Source of the DNA: Parachlamydiaceae bacterium
Lineage (GTDB): Bacteria > Chlamydiota > Chlamydiia > Chlamydiales > Parachlamydiaceae
Reading direction: 5' to 3'
Length of the DNA: 8,660 nt
Assembly: GCA_003164155.1 (NCBI GenBank)
Contig: PLSG01000014.1
Span: forward strand, 1 to 8,660
The translations under genes were made by a program, and so were the position numbers. The notes beneath the pieces are model-generated. The model searched no databases. It saw only the letters and a program-made list of their open reading frames with translations, and was not told the origin of the DNA. Positions 1 through 6,083 of the stretch are shown here, piece by piece. Position 1 is the stretch's first letter. Each line of letters starts with the position of its first letter.

Positions 1-54
1 AAAATGGCTATAGCATTTCTCCAGTAGGGCGAATCTTCTCCACACTGCATTTTC

Positions 55-84
55 GTGAACGTGCCCGTGCCCGAGCCCGTGCCC
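55..84. repeat. Short tandem hexamer repeat (GTGCCC)n, degenerate
   Basis: Read in sixes, the bases are GTGAAC, GTGCCC, GTGCCC, GAGCCC, GTGCCC. This gives four near-identical units at 61-84 and a diverged fifth at 55-60. The tract continues into GAATTTCCGATTTCC, itself a slightly imperfect repeat of CCGA(A)TTT. In one frame the tract would encode alternating Arg-Ala and in another Val-Pro/Glu-Pro, which looks like low-complexity DNA and not a protein segment. It may be an isolated microsatellite or part of a dispersed intergenic element; only a genome search can tell. Confidence 0.75.
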
Positions 85-162
85 GAATTTCCGATTTCCT
101 GCCCTGATCCGAATAAAGATGTGGGTAAAAGCATGACCGCTCCTCCGGAGCTCAGGCTGACC

Positions 163-168
163 TATAAG
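163..168 (+). promoter_or_regulatory. Possible -10 box for the hyp-car operon
   Basis: TATAAG matches five of six positions of the TATAAT consensus and lies 37 bases before the hypF start codon. That would place transcription initiation near 175 and leave a leader of about 30 bases. No acceptable TTGACA-like -35 element lies 16-18 bases upstream (that stretch is TCCTCC-like), and the TG of an extended -10 is misplaced. This is the best candidate in the leader, but it is weak, and the true promoter may be further upstream and outside the window. Confidence 0.2.
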
Positions 169-196
169 GAAGGGGCGGCAATTAGTTACGATTAGC

Positions 197-199
197 AGG
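197..199 (+). promoter_or_regulatory. Ribosome binding site of hypF
   Basis: AGG (in GCAGGT) lies six bases before the ATG at 206. A second AGG at 201-203 is too close to the start to work well. An in-frame TAG at 200-202 sits just before the ATG, so translation of hypF cannot begin further upstream, and the next in-frame Met is residue 42, inside the acylphosphatase domain. The start is therefore firm even though the Shine-Dalgarno match is modest. Confidence 0.6.
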
Positions 200-205
200 T
201 AGGCT

Positions 206-2530
206 ATGCAAAGGATATTGATCTCCATCACCGGCTGTGTACAAGGCGTGGGCTTTAGGCCCTTTGTCTACCGCCTGGCTCAAGCACACCACCTGGTGGG
301 CCATATTTTAAATAATGGGCAGGGCGTAATGATCGACGTCCAAGGCGCAAAAGCATCCTTGGAGGATTTTCAGAAAGATATTTTGGCTAAGAAACCGCCG
401 CAGGCCGCGATCTCTGAAATTGCGCATGCTCAAGCCCCTTTGCATGCCGCCACGCAGTTTGAGATAAAAATGAGCGATCCCATGGCTGAAGCAGAGCTTC
501 CCTTGCTGCCAGACACTGCCATCTGCCAGCAATGCCTGCAGGAGTTATTAGACCCGCATAACCGGCGCTATCAATACCCATTTTTACATTGCGTGGCATG
601 CGGACCGCGCTTCAGCATATTTTGGCAGATGCCCTTTGACCGGGTCAACACCAGCATGGCGGATTTCCATATGTGCGCAGAGTGCTTGGGGGAATACCAT
701 GATCCGCTCAATCGCCGTTTCTATTCACAAACAAATTGCTGTGCGCAGTGTGGACCACAGCTCAGTTTGCTGGATAAACAGGGCAAGTTGGTGGCGGACA
801 AACAACACGCCCTTGCGGCCGCTGCGGCGCATTTGCAGCAGGGAAAGATCATAGCCATAAAAAACACCGGGGGATATCAACTCCTAGTTGATGCCACGGA
901 TCAGTCAGCGGTATCTCGCCTGCGCACCTTAAAGCAAAGGGCGGCTAAGCCCTTTGCCCTTTTGATGCCAAGCCTTGATCTCGCAAGTGCAATTGCGCAT
1001 GTCTGTCCTCTGGCAGAGGCCGTTTTGACGTCTCCTGCTGCGCCTATCGTGCTGCTGAAAAAGCGGCCTGAATCTGGCCTTGTGTGCTCTTCTGTAGCCC
1101 CTGAAACGCCCTATTACGGCATTATGCTCCCCCATAATGCGCTGCAGCATTTATTGCTTGTGGCCTACCCTTGCCCTTTAGTTGCCACCAGCGGCAATCT
1201 GTCCGATAACCCCATCTGCATCGACGACTCAGAAGCTTTGGCCAAGTTAGCTTGCATGGCCGATCTCTTTTTAGTGCACAATCGCCCCATCCGGCACCGC
1301 CTAGATGACTCCATCGTGCATCTAATCGGCCATCGCCCTATGCTTTTGCGGCGCGCTAGAGGCTATATTCCCCATATGATCCCTTTGCCGGCCCCTTTGC
1401 CTGGCCTTCCACTCCTGGCCAAAGGGCATCTTTTCGCGGCGGGCAGCCAGCAAAAAAACAGCTTCGCTTTTAAAAAAAACCACCACCTCTACCTCAGCCA
1501 GCACATCGGAAACTTAGATACAGCGGATGCGTGCCAAGCTTATGATCGCGAAGTGGAAAAATGGGAAAAGCTACTTTGCATTCAACCAGCTGCAGGCATA
1601 GGCGATCAGCATCCAGATTACTATACGAGCCACTATTTGCGGGGGCGAAATATTCCCATAAAGGGGATTCAGCACCACCAGGCGCATGTCTATGCGGGTA
1701 TGTTAGACAATCAATTATCGCCCCCACTATTTGGGGTTGCCTGGGATGGCACAGGTTTTGGGTCGGATCAAACCATCTGGGGAGGCGAGGCTTTTGTGGT
1801 CCATCGCACCCACATGCAGCGCTTTGCAAGTCTTTATCCCTTTCGTTTGCCAGGCGCTGGCAAAGCCATACGCGAGCCGCGGCGCGCCGCCTTGGGAGCC
1901 CTGCATGCCCTTTGCGGGGGGGCTGAGCGCTTGTATGCCTATGACGCGTGGCTGAAGCTGGCCTTTACATGCGAGGAGTTGCAGATCTTGCCGCAGGCCT
2001 TGCAGAGAAAGGTCAATGCCCCCCTATGCAGCAGCGTGGGAAGGCTATTTGACGCGGTAAGTGCCTTGCTCTTCTGCTGCACAATCAGCCATTACGAAGG
2101 GCACGCGGCGCTGGCCTTAGAAGCTGCCGCAGAGCAATACTGCCAACGGGCTCAAATTGAGCCCGCGGACAGTATAGCTGAAAATGACCTATTAGTTTAC
2201 GATGTGCTTGTATCGCGCGATGGCGACATGCTGCTGCTGGATTGGCGTCCGATGCTAAAGCAGATATATAGCGATAAGCTCAAGGGGGTTCCCGTGCCAA
2301 ATATGGCTCTGGCCTTTCACAATGCCATGGCACAAAGCATAGTGAAACTTGCCCTGCTGGCAGAGCAAGAAAATGTGTTGCTGACCGGCGGGGTGATGCA
2401 AAACAAATTATTGGTAGAAAAAGCCATTGCAGGCCTAAAGGCGCAGGGCTTTAAACCCCATTGGCACCAAGCCATCCCGCCCAATGACGGGGGGTTATGC
2501 GTTGGGCAAATTATGGGAAGCTTAGTTTAG
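206..2530 (+). CDS. hypF: Carbamoyltransferase HypF, [NiFe]-hydrogenase maturation
   Basis: HypF uses carbamoyl phosphate and ATP to form carbamoyl-adenylate and transfers the carbamoyl group to the C-terminal cysteine of HypE, the first step in making the cyanide ligands of the hydrogenase iron. The 774 residues show the full family architecture. An acylphosphatase domain occupies about 1-90, with VQGVGFR at 12-18 and a matching Asn near 36. Two zinc fingers have cysteines 107/110/129/132 and 157/160/179/182, in the exact C-x2-C-x18-C-x2-C spacing separated by 24 residues. A YrdC-like domain covers about 200-385 (KPFALL, VATSGNLSDNP, HNRPIRHRLDDS). The C-terminal Kae1-like carbamoyltransferase domain has HHQAH at 490-494, WDGTGFG at 513-519, LTGGVMQN at 726-733 and PPNDGG at 758-763. 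Length is close to the usual 750-780. It is the first gene of the cluster, 20 bases before hypC. All catalytic motifs are present, so it should be active. The protein is cytoplasmic. Confidence 0.97.
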   Translation: MQRILISITGCVQGVGFRPFVYRLAQAHHLVGHILNNGQGVMIDVQGAKASLEDFQKDILAKKPPQAAISEIAHAQAPLHAATQFEIKMSDPMAEAELPLLPDTAICQQCLQELLDPHNRRYQYPFLHCVACGPRFSIFWQMPFDRVNTSMADFHMCAECLGEYHDPLNRRFYSQTNCCAQCGPQLSLLDKQGKLVADKQHALAAAAAHLQQGKIIAIKNTGGYQLLVDATDQSAVSRLRTLKQRAAKPFALLMPSLDLASAIAHVCPLAEAVLTSPAAPIVLLKKRPESGLVCSSVAPETPYYGIMLPHNALQHLLLVAYPCPLVATSGNLSDNPICIDDSEALAKLACMADLFLVHNRPIRHRLDDSIVHLIGHRPMLLRRARGYIPHMIPLPAPLPGLPLLAKGHLFAAGSQQKNSFAFKKNHHLYLSQHIGNLDTADACQAYDREVEKWEKLLCIQPAAGIGDQHPDYYTSHYLRGRNIPIKGIQHHQAHVYAGMLDNQLSPPLFGVAWDGTGFGSDQTIWGGEAFVVHRTHMQRFASLYPFRLPGAGKAIREPRRAALGALHALCGGAERLYAYDAWLKLAFTCEELQILPQALQRKVNAPLCSSVGRLFDAVSALLFCCTISHYEGHAALALEAAAEQYCQRAQIEPADSIAENDLLVYDVLVSRDGDMLLLDWRPMLKQIYSDKLKGVPVPNMALAFHNAMAQSIVKLALLAEQENVLLTGGVMQNKLLVEKAIAGLKAQGFKPHWHQAIPPNDGGLCVGQIMGSLV

Positions 2531-2538
2531 AACAGTAC

Positions 2539-2544
2539 AAGGAG
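2539..2544 (+). promoter_or_regulatory. Ribosome binding site that fixes the hypC start
   Basis: AAGGAG lies six bases before the ATG at 2551 and is the best Shine-Dalgarno match of the six genes. The reading frame is open further upstream to an ATG at 2497 inside hypF, but this site and the family's fixed MC N-terminus place the real start at 2551. Confidence 0.85.
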
Positions 2545-2550
2545 TTTGAC

Positions 2551-2793
2551 ATGTGCCTAGCCTTACCTGGAAAAATCTTGAATATGCAGCATGCGGCGGA
2601 TTCACCCGATTTGCCTATGGCCGAAGTGGAGTTCTCCGGGGTGAAAAAGACCGTATGCTTGGCCTATACCCCCGAAGCAAAAATCGGCGATTACGTCATT
2701 GTGCACGTGGGCTTTGCGATCAGTGTGCTCAATGCAGAACATGCCCAATCGACCTTGGATTTAATGGTCATCAAAGAAAGCGATATGAAATGA
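2551..2793 (+). CDS. hypC: Hydrogenase maturation chaperone HypC
   Basis: HypC is a small cytoplasmic chaperone. It binds HypD, helps carry the iron with its CN and CO ligands, and docks on the hydrogenase large-subunit precursor. The 80-residue product starts MCLALPGKI, the family signature. Cys2 becomes the N-terminal, iron-binding cysteine after Met removal and is present. The conserved core follows, with the KIGDYVIVHVGFAISVL segment at about 44-60 matching the GDYVLVHVGFA motif of the family, and a short acidic/helical tail. A strong ribosome binding site at 2539-2544 supports the start. Its stop codon overlaps the hypD start in ATGA, which suggests coupled translation of these two partner proteins. 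The related HybG-type chaperones share the signature, but with only one copy seen and hypD next to it, HypC is the natural name. Confidence 0.96.
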   Translation: MCLALPGKILNMQHAADSPDLPMAEVEFSGVKKTVCLAYTPEAKIGDYVIVHVGFAISVLNAEHAQSTLDLMVIKESDMK

Positions 2794-3878
2794 AATATGT
2801 AGATGAGTTCCGCCAGCACCATTTAGTGAAAAAGTGGTCTGAAGCTCTGCATAGTGTTACCACGCAATCTTGGACGATCATGGAGGTATGTGGAGGGCAG
2901 ACGCACACCATAGCAAAATATGGTTTGCACGCCTTTTTGCCAGCTAAGATTCGCTTGATCCATGGGCCGGGCTGCCCGGTGTGTGTCACGCCAATTAGCC
3001 TCGTCGACCAGGCCATACAGATGGCCATGCAGCCGCATGTGATTTTTTGTTCGTTTGGAGATATGATGCGCGTCCCCGGCTCGCATTCTAACCTGCTCAC
3101 GGCCAAAGCTAAAGGCGCTGATGTGCGCATCGTGCTATCTCCCCTGGATGCTTTAAAACTGGCCGAAGAAAATAAAAACAAGCAGGTGGTCTTCTTCGCC
3201 GTGGGCTTTGAGACAACTGCCCCAGCCAATGCCATGTGCGCTTACCTGGCCAAAAAGCGGGGAGTATCCAACTTTTCTTTGCTGGTCTCGCACGTCTTGG
3301 TTCCCCCGGCATTGCATTTCCTATTGGAATCCCCGGGCAATGAAGTCCAAGGCTTTTTAGCAGCTGGGCATGTATGCGCAATTACTGGCTACAGCCACTA
3401 CCATGCTCTCGCCAAGCGCTATCTCGTCCCCATGGCAATCACCGGATTTGAGCCGCTGGATATCTTGCAGGGGCTGTACTTGTGCATACAGCTGCTGGAA
3501 AACAAGCAGTGCAAAGTTGTCAACCAATACCACCGCTGCGTGCAAGAAAACGGCAACGTTGCAGCCATGCGCATCGTCAACGAGGTATTTAAAATCGTGG
3601 ACCGCCACTGGAGGGGCATGGGCCTGATTCCTTCCAGCGGTTTTGGCTTGCAAGACGCCTATGCCGATTATGATGCTGCTCTGAAGTTCCCTCTTTCTGC
3701 GCCAAGCACTCTTAAAGAAAATGGATGCATCAGCGGTCTGGTTCTGCAGGGCAAAAAAAGACCCTGCGACTGCCCTCTATTTGGCAAGTCATGCACTCCT
3801 GAAAATCCCTTGGGAGCCCCCATGGTATCCAATGAAGGGGCTTGCTCAGCTTATTATCAATATTTTCTCAATAGCTAG
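2790..3878 (+). CDS. hypD: Hydrogenase maturation iron-sulfur protein HypD
   Basis: HypD is the scaffold on which the Fe(CN)2CO unit is assembled together with HypC and HypE, and it carries a [4Fe-4S] cluster. The 362 residues contain the family motifs in order: MEVCGGQTHT (31-40, Cys34), HGPGCPVCVTP (58-68, Cys62 and Cys65), SFGDMMRVPGS (89-99), AVGFETTAP (137-145), and a C-terminal cysteine motif with Cys326, Cys328, Cys335 and Cys352 within DCPLFGKSC and EGAC. Length is close to the usual 360-375. I place the start at the ATG at 2790. It overlaps the hypC stop by four bases, and the protein then begins MKYVDEFR, as HypD proteins do. The frame is open further upstream to 2553, but that part lies entirely within hypC and reads as nonsense. 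There is no clear Shine-Dalgarno site of its own, so translation is probably coupled to hypC. Confidence 0.97.
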   Translation: MKYVDEFRQHHLVKKWSEALHSVTTQSWTIMEVCGGQTHTIAKYGLHAFLPAKIRLIHGPGCPVCVTPISLVDQAIQMAMQPHVIFCSFGDMMRVPGSHSNLLTAKAKGADVRIVLSPLDALKLAEENKNKQVVFFAVGFETTAPANAMCAYLAKKRGVSNFSLLVSHVLVPPALHFLLESPGNEVQGFLAAGHVCAITGYSHYHALAKRYLVPMAITGFEPLDILQGLYLCIQLLENKQCKVVNQYHRCVQENGNVAAMRIVNEVFKIVDRHWRGMGLIPSSGFGLQDAYADYDAALKFPLSAPSTLKENGCISGLVLQGKKRPCDCPLFGKSCTPENPLGAPMVSNEGACSAYYQYFLNS

Positions 3879-3889
3879 GATGACGCTAG

Positions 3890-4933
3890 ATGAACAATTT
3901 CACGTGTGCAGTGCTTGTAGACGACCAGCAGGTAATCTCTTTGGGCCATGGCAGCGGTGGCAAGCAAACCAGCCAACTTATCAAACAGATTTTCCTGCCA
4001 GCTTTTGGCAATGATAAATTGAATATGCTGCACGATGGGGTCTTGTTGGATATTCCCTCCAGCCAGATCGTTTTTACCACAGATTCTTACGTCATACAGC
4101 CCATCTTTTTCCCGGGAGGGGACATCGGCAAATTGGCCGTCACCGGCACCGTGAATGATTTGGCCATGTGCGGTGCCAAACCCCTTTATCTGAGCTGCAG
4201 TTTTATTATCGAAGAGGGCTTTTTGCAAAGCCATCTGCAGCGCATCGTAAATGCGATGCAAGCCGAAGCTGAGGCCAACGGCGTGCAAATTGTCGCCGGC
4301 GACACAAAAGTCATCGAAAGGCATATGGGTAAAAATATTTTTATCAACACCACGGGCATTGGCATCAGCCTGTCGAAAGAGCCCATCAACCCCCTCCAAA
4401 TAAAACCAAATGACTGTATTATTTTGAGCGGCGATATCGGGCGGCACGGAGTGGCGGTCATGGCCGAGCGCGAAAACCTGACTTTTTCCTCGCCGCTGAT
4501 CAGCGATTGCGCCTCTTTATTTCCCATCGTACGCGCTTTGTTAGGGGAAGGCATAAGGGTGCACTGCCTGCGCGACATCACGCGAGGGGGATTAGCTACG
4601 GCCTTAGTGGAACTTTCAGAGTCATCTGATATGGACTTCTCTATCCTCGAAGAAGCCATTGCCATTGATACCGCCGTGGATAGCGTGTGCGAAATTTTGG
4701 GTCTGGATCCCCTGTATGTCGCCAATGAGGGCAGATTTGTAGCTTTTGTCCCCGAAGATCAGGCTGAAAGCGCTCTTAAAATCATCCGGCAATTCCCCGA
4801 AGGGTATTTAGCCAATGCCATCGGACAGGTGCATCCCAAAGCGAGATCGCCGCGAGCCATTATTAAAAACGCTTTGGGCATCGAGCGAAACCTTTATAGA
4901 TTAATGGGAGATCAACTGCCGCGCATTTGTTGA
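3890..4933 (+). CDS. hypE: Carbamoyl dehydratase HypE, [NiFe]-hydrogenase maturation
   Basis: HypE accepts a carbamoyl group from HypF on its C-terminal cysteine and dehydrates it with ATP to a protein thiocyanate. It then donates the cyanide to iron on HypC-HypD. The 347-residue product belongs to the PurM/AIR-synthase-like ATP-binding family. It has GHGSGGK at 19-25, TTDSYVI at 63-69, PGGDIGKLAV at 75-84, TGTVNDLAM at 85-93, AGDTK at 136-140, RDITRGGLAT at 228-237 and ANEGRF at 278-283. The chain ends in PRIC, so the essential terminal cysteine (Cys347) is intact. The ATG at 3890 has AGGA nine bases upstream. About 16 residues precede the first conserved motif, slightly more than usual. An ATG at 3880 is out of frame. 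The gene lies 11 bases after hypD and 10 before carA. Confidence 0.97.
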   Translation: MNNFTCAVLVDDQQVISLGHGSGGKQTSQLIKQIFLPAFGNDKLNMLHDGVLLDIPSSQIVFTTDSYVIQPIFFPGGDIGKLAVTGTVNDLAMCGAKPLYLSCSFIIEEGFLQSHLQRIVNAMQAEAEANGVQIVAGDTKVIERHMGKNIFINTTGIGISLSKEPINPLQIKPNDCIILSGDIGRHGVAVMAERENLTFSSPLISDCASLFPIVRALLGEGIRVHCLRDITRGGLATALVELSESSDMDFSILEEAIAIDTAVDSVCEILGLDPLYVANEGRFVAFVPEDQAESALKIIRQFPEGYLANAIGQVHPKARSPRAIIKNALGIERNLYRLMGDQLPRIC

Positions 4934-4943
4934 GCATGGCGAT

Positions 4944-6083
4944 ATGCAAGAAAAAACTCCCAAACCTGCGCTTTTAGCCCTGGCCGATGGAACACTCTTT
5001 CATGGAGCTTCCCTGAGCCTGCCCGGATACTACTGTGGCGAAGTCGTTTTTAATACCGCCATGAGCGGTTATCAGGAAATCTTCACCGATCCCTCCTATG
5101 CCAATCAAATTGTTGTGCTCACCACGGCGCATGTCGGAAATACAGGCATAAACCGCCAAGACCTTGAATCGGACAAGTGTTGGCTAGCTGGATTGGCTGT
5201 CAAAGAAGCTTCTAACACATGCAGCAGCTGGCTTGCGGAGGAAAACATGCATCCCTTTTTGGCCAAGCATCGCATTCCCTGCCTGTATGGAATCGATACG
5301 CGCCAACTTGCGCTTCATCTGCGCGAAAAAGGCGCGCAGAATGGCTGCATAGCCATAGGAAACTGCGCCGCAAACACAGCTTTGCAAAGGGCTAGAGAAC
5401 ACCCCTCGAGCATGGGGCTCAACTTGATTTCGCGCGTATCTACGCCTGTGCCCTATGCGTGGCAGAAGGGGAGCTATAGCTGGCTGGGCAAAGGGCTGGA
5501 AAAGCCCAAGCGGGCCTTTTCTGTTTATGTCTACGACTTTGGCGTCAAGTATAGCATCTTGCGCAAGCTTGTCGATTTGGGCTGCCGTGTCGACGTAGTA
5601 GGGGCGGCTTGCCCCTATGCGGAAATCCTGGCCGCCAAGCCAGATGGCGTAGTGCTATCCAATGGCCCGGGCGATCCAAGCATGGCCTTTGAGGCCATCG
5701 ACAGCGTGCGCGCTTTTTTGCAGCACAAAGTGCCCTTATTGGGCATTTGCTTTGGCTGTCAACTCTTAGGGCTGGCTTGTGGGGGGAGCACGCAAAAGAT
5801 GAAGTTTGGACATCATGGCATCAATCATCCTGTTTTGGATATCAGAAGGCAGCGCGTGTTGGTTACAAGCCAAAATCATGGGTTTGCCATCGATCCTACA
5901 AGCTTGCCAGCTAATTTAGAGGTCACCCATCGCTCTTTGTGCGATCACTCAATTGAGGGGATTCGCTGTCTAGATGCCCCAGCAATTGGTTTTCAGGGAC
6001 ATCCAGAGGGGGGGCCTGGTCCGCTGGATGTGCATGGCATTTTTAACGAATTTATCCAACTCATGCGAGGTGTGCGTGCCTAA
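4944..6083 (+). CDS. carA: Carbamoyl phosphate synthetase small (glutaminase) subunit
   Basis: CarA hydrolyses glutamine and channels ammonia to CarB for carbamoyl phosphate synthesis. The 379 residues show the N-terminal small-subunit domain (about 1-190, with FNTAMSGYQEIFTDPSY at 36-52, HVGNTG at 63-68 and GIDTR at 116-120) and a class I glutamine amidotransferase domain (about 191-379). The triad is complete: Cys269 in GICFGCQ, His353 and Glu355 in GHPEGG. These are the same residue numbers as in E. coli CarA as I recall them. The usual HPEAS is HPEGG here, a small change outside the triad. The start is 10 bases after the hypE stop with only a weak ribosome binding site (GAG at 4932-4934), so translation probably depends on hypE. 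No arginine or pyrimidine leader, and no space for one, lies before it. The carB start is inside its last codons. Confidence 0.96.
   Translation: MQEKTPKPALLALADGTLFHGASLSLPGYYCGEVVFNTAMSGYQEIFTDPSYANQIVVLTTAHVGNTGINRQDLESDKCWLAGLAVKEASNTCSSWLAEENMHPFLAKHRIPCLYGIDTRQLALHLREKGAQNGCIAIGNCAANTALQRAREHPSSMGLNLISRVSTPVPYAWQKGSYSWLGKGLEKPKRAFSVYVYDFGVKYSILRKLVDLGCRVDVVGAACPYAEILAAKPDGVVLSNGPGDPSMAFEAIDSVRAFLQHKVPLLGICFGCQLLGLACGGSTQKMKFGHHGINHPVLDIRRQRVLVTSQNHGFAIDPTSLPANLEVTHRSLCDHSIEGIRCLDAPAIGFQGHPEGGPGPLDVHGIFNEFIQLMRGVRA
6067..6083 (+). promoter_or_regulatory. carA/carB overlap with carB ribosome binding site
   Basis: GAGG at 6067-6070 lies five bases before the GTG at 6076. The carB start codon and the next bases (GTGCCTAA) are also the last eight bases of carA, including its TAA. 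This arrangement suits translational coupling and roughly equal production of the two subunits, which work as a 1:1 complex. Confidence 0.65.

Larger units (their letters stand above)
1..205. other. Leader region upstream of hypF, no convincing gene
   Basis: No frame here gives a recognisable protein. The only sizeable open stretch on the plus strand runs from base 3 to a TGA at 105-107. It has no start codon inside the window and reads as an Arg-Ala repeat caused by the hexamer tract, so it could at most be the tail of an upstream gene. The region contains the hexamer repeat (55-84), a short inverted repeat GCTCC-TCC-GGAGC at 139-151 that is too small to call a terminator, a possible -10 box at 163-168 and the hypF ribosome binding site. 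I found no sigma-54 type TGGCAC-N5-TTGC element, although such promoters drive hyp genes in some bacteria. No tRNA or riboswitch structure was recognised. Confidence 0.6.

Noticed and set aside
3..107. Open frame ending in an Arg-Ala repeat, as the tail of an upstream gene
   Set aside because: No start in the window and a composition set by the hexamer repeat; no family recognised. It cannot be excluded without upstream sequence, but it is not supported.
139..151. GCTCC-TCC-GGAGC inverted repeat as a terminator or operator
   Set aside because: Only a five-base stem and a three-base loop with no T-run after it; likely chance.
1561..1926. 121-codon plus-strand frame inside hypF
   Set aside because: Overlaps the conserved Kae1-like domain of hypF in another frame; low-complexity Cys/Arg/Gly content and no known domain. 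Not reached by a -1 slip at the A-tracts either, since a stop intervenes.
2497..2550. Longer hypC starting at the ATG at 2497 (18 extra residues)
   Set aside because: It overlaps the end of hypF, has no good ribosome binding site, and would bury the Cys that must be N-terminal. AAGGAG before 2551 supports the shorter form.
2553..2789. Longer hypD of 441 residues starting inside hypC
   Set aside because: The extra 79 residues are an out-of-frame reading of hypC. HypD proteins begin at the MKYVDEFR-type sequence at 2790.
2771..3235. Antisense 154-codon frame opposite hypD
   Set aside because: Shadow of hypD; no start signal or motif.
3875..4447. Antisense open frame of 190 codons opposite hypE
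   Set aside because: Lies wholly against a strongly conserved gene, has no recognisable motif, and is explained by codon bias on the opposite strand.
4186..4725. Second antisense open frame (179 codons) opposite hypE
   Set aside because: Same reason: a shadow of hypE with no family features or ribosome binding site that stands out.
4936..4977. Tiny ORF of 13 codons overlapping the carA start, considered as a leader peptide
   Set aside because: It has no ribosome binding site of its own, runs into the carA coding region, and shows no arginine run or attenuator hairpin.
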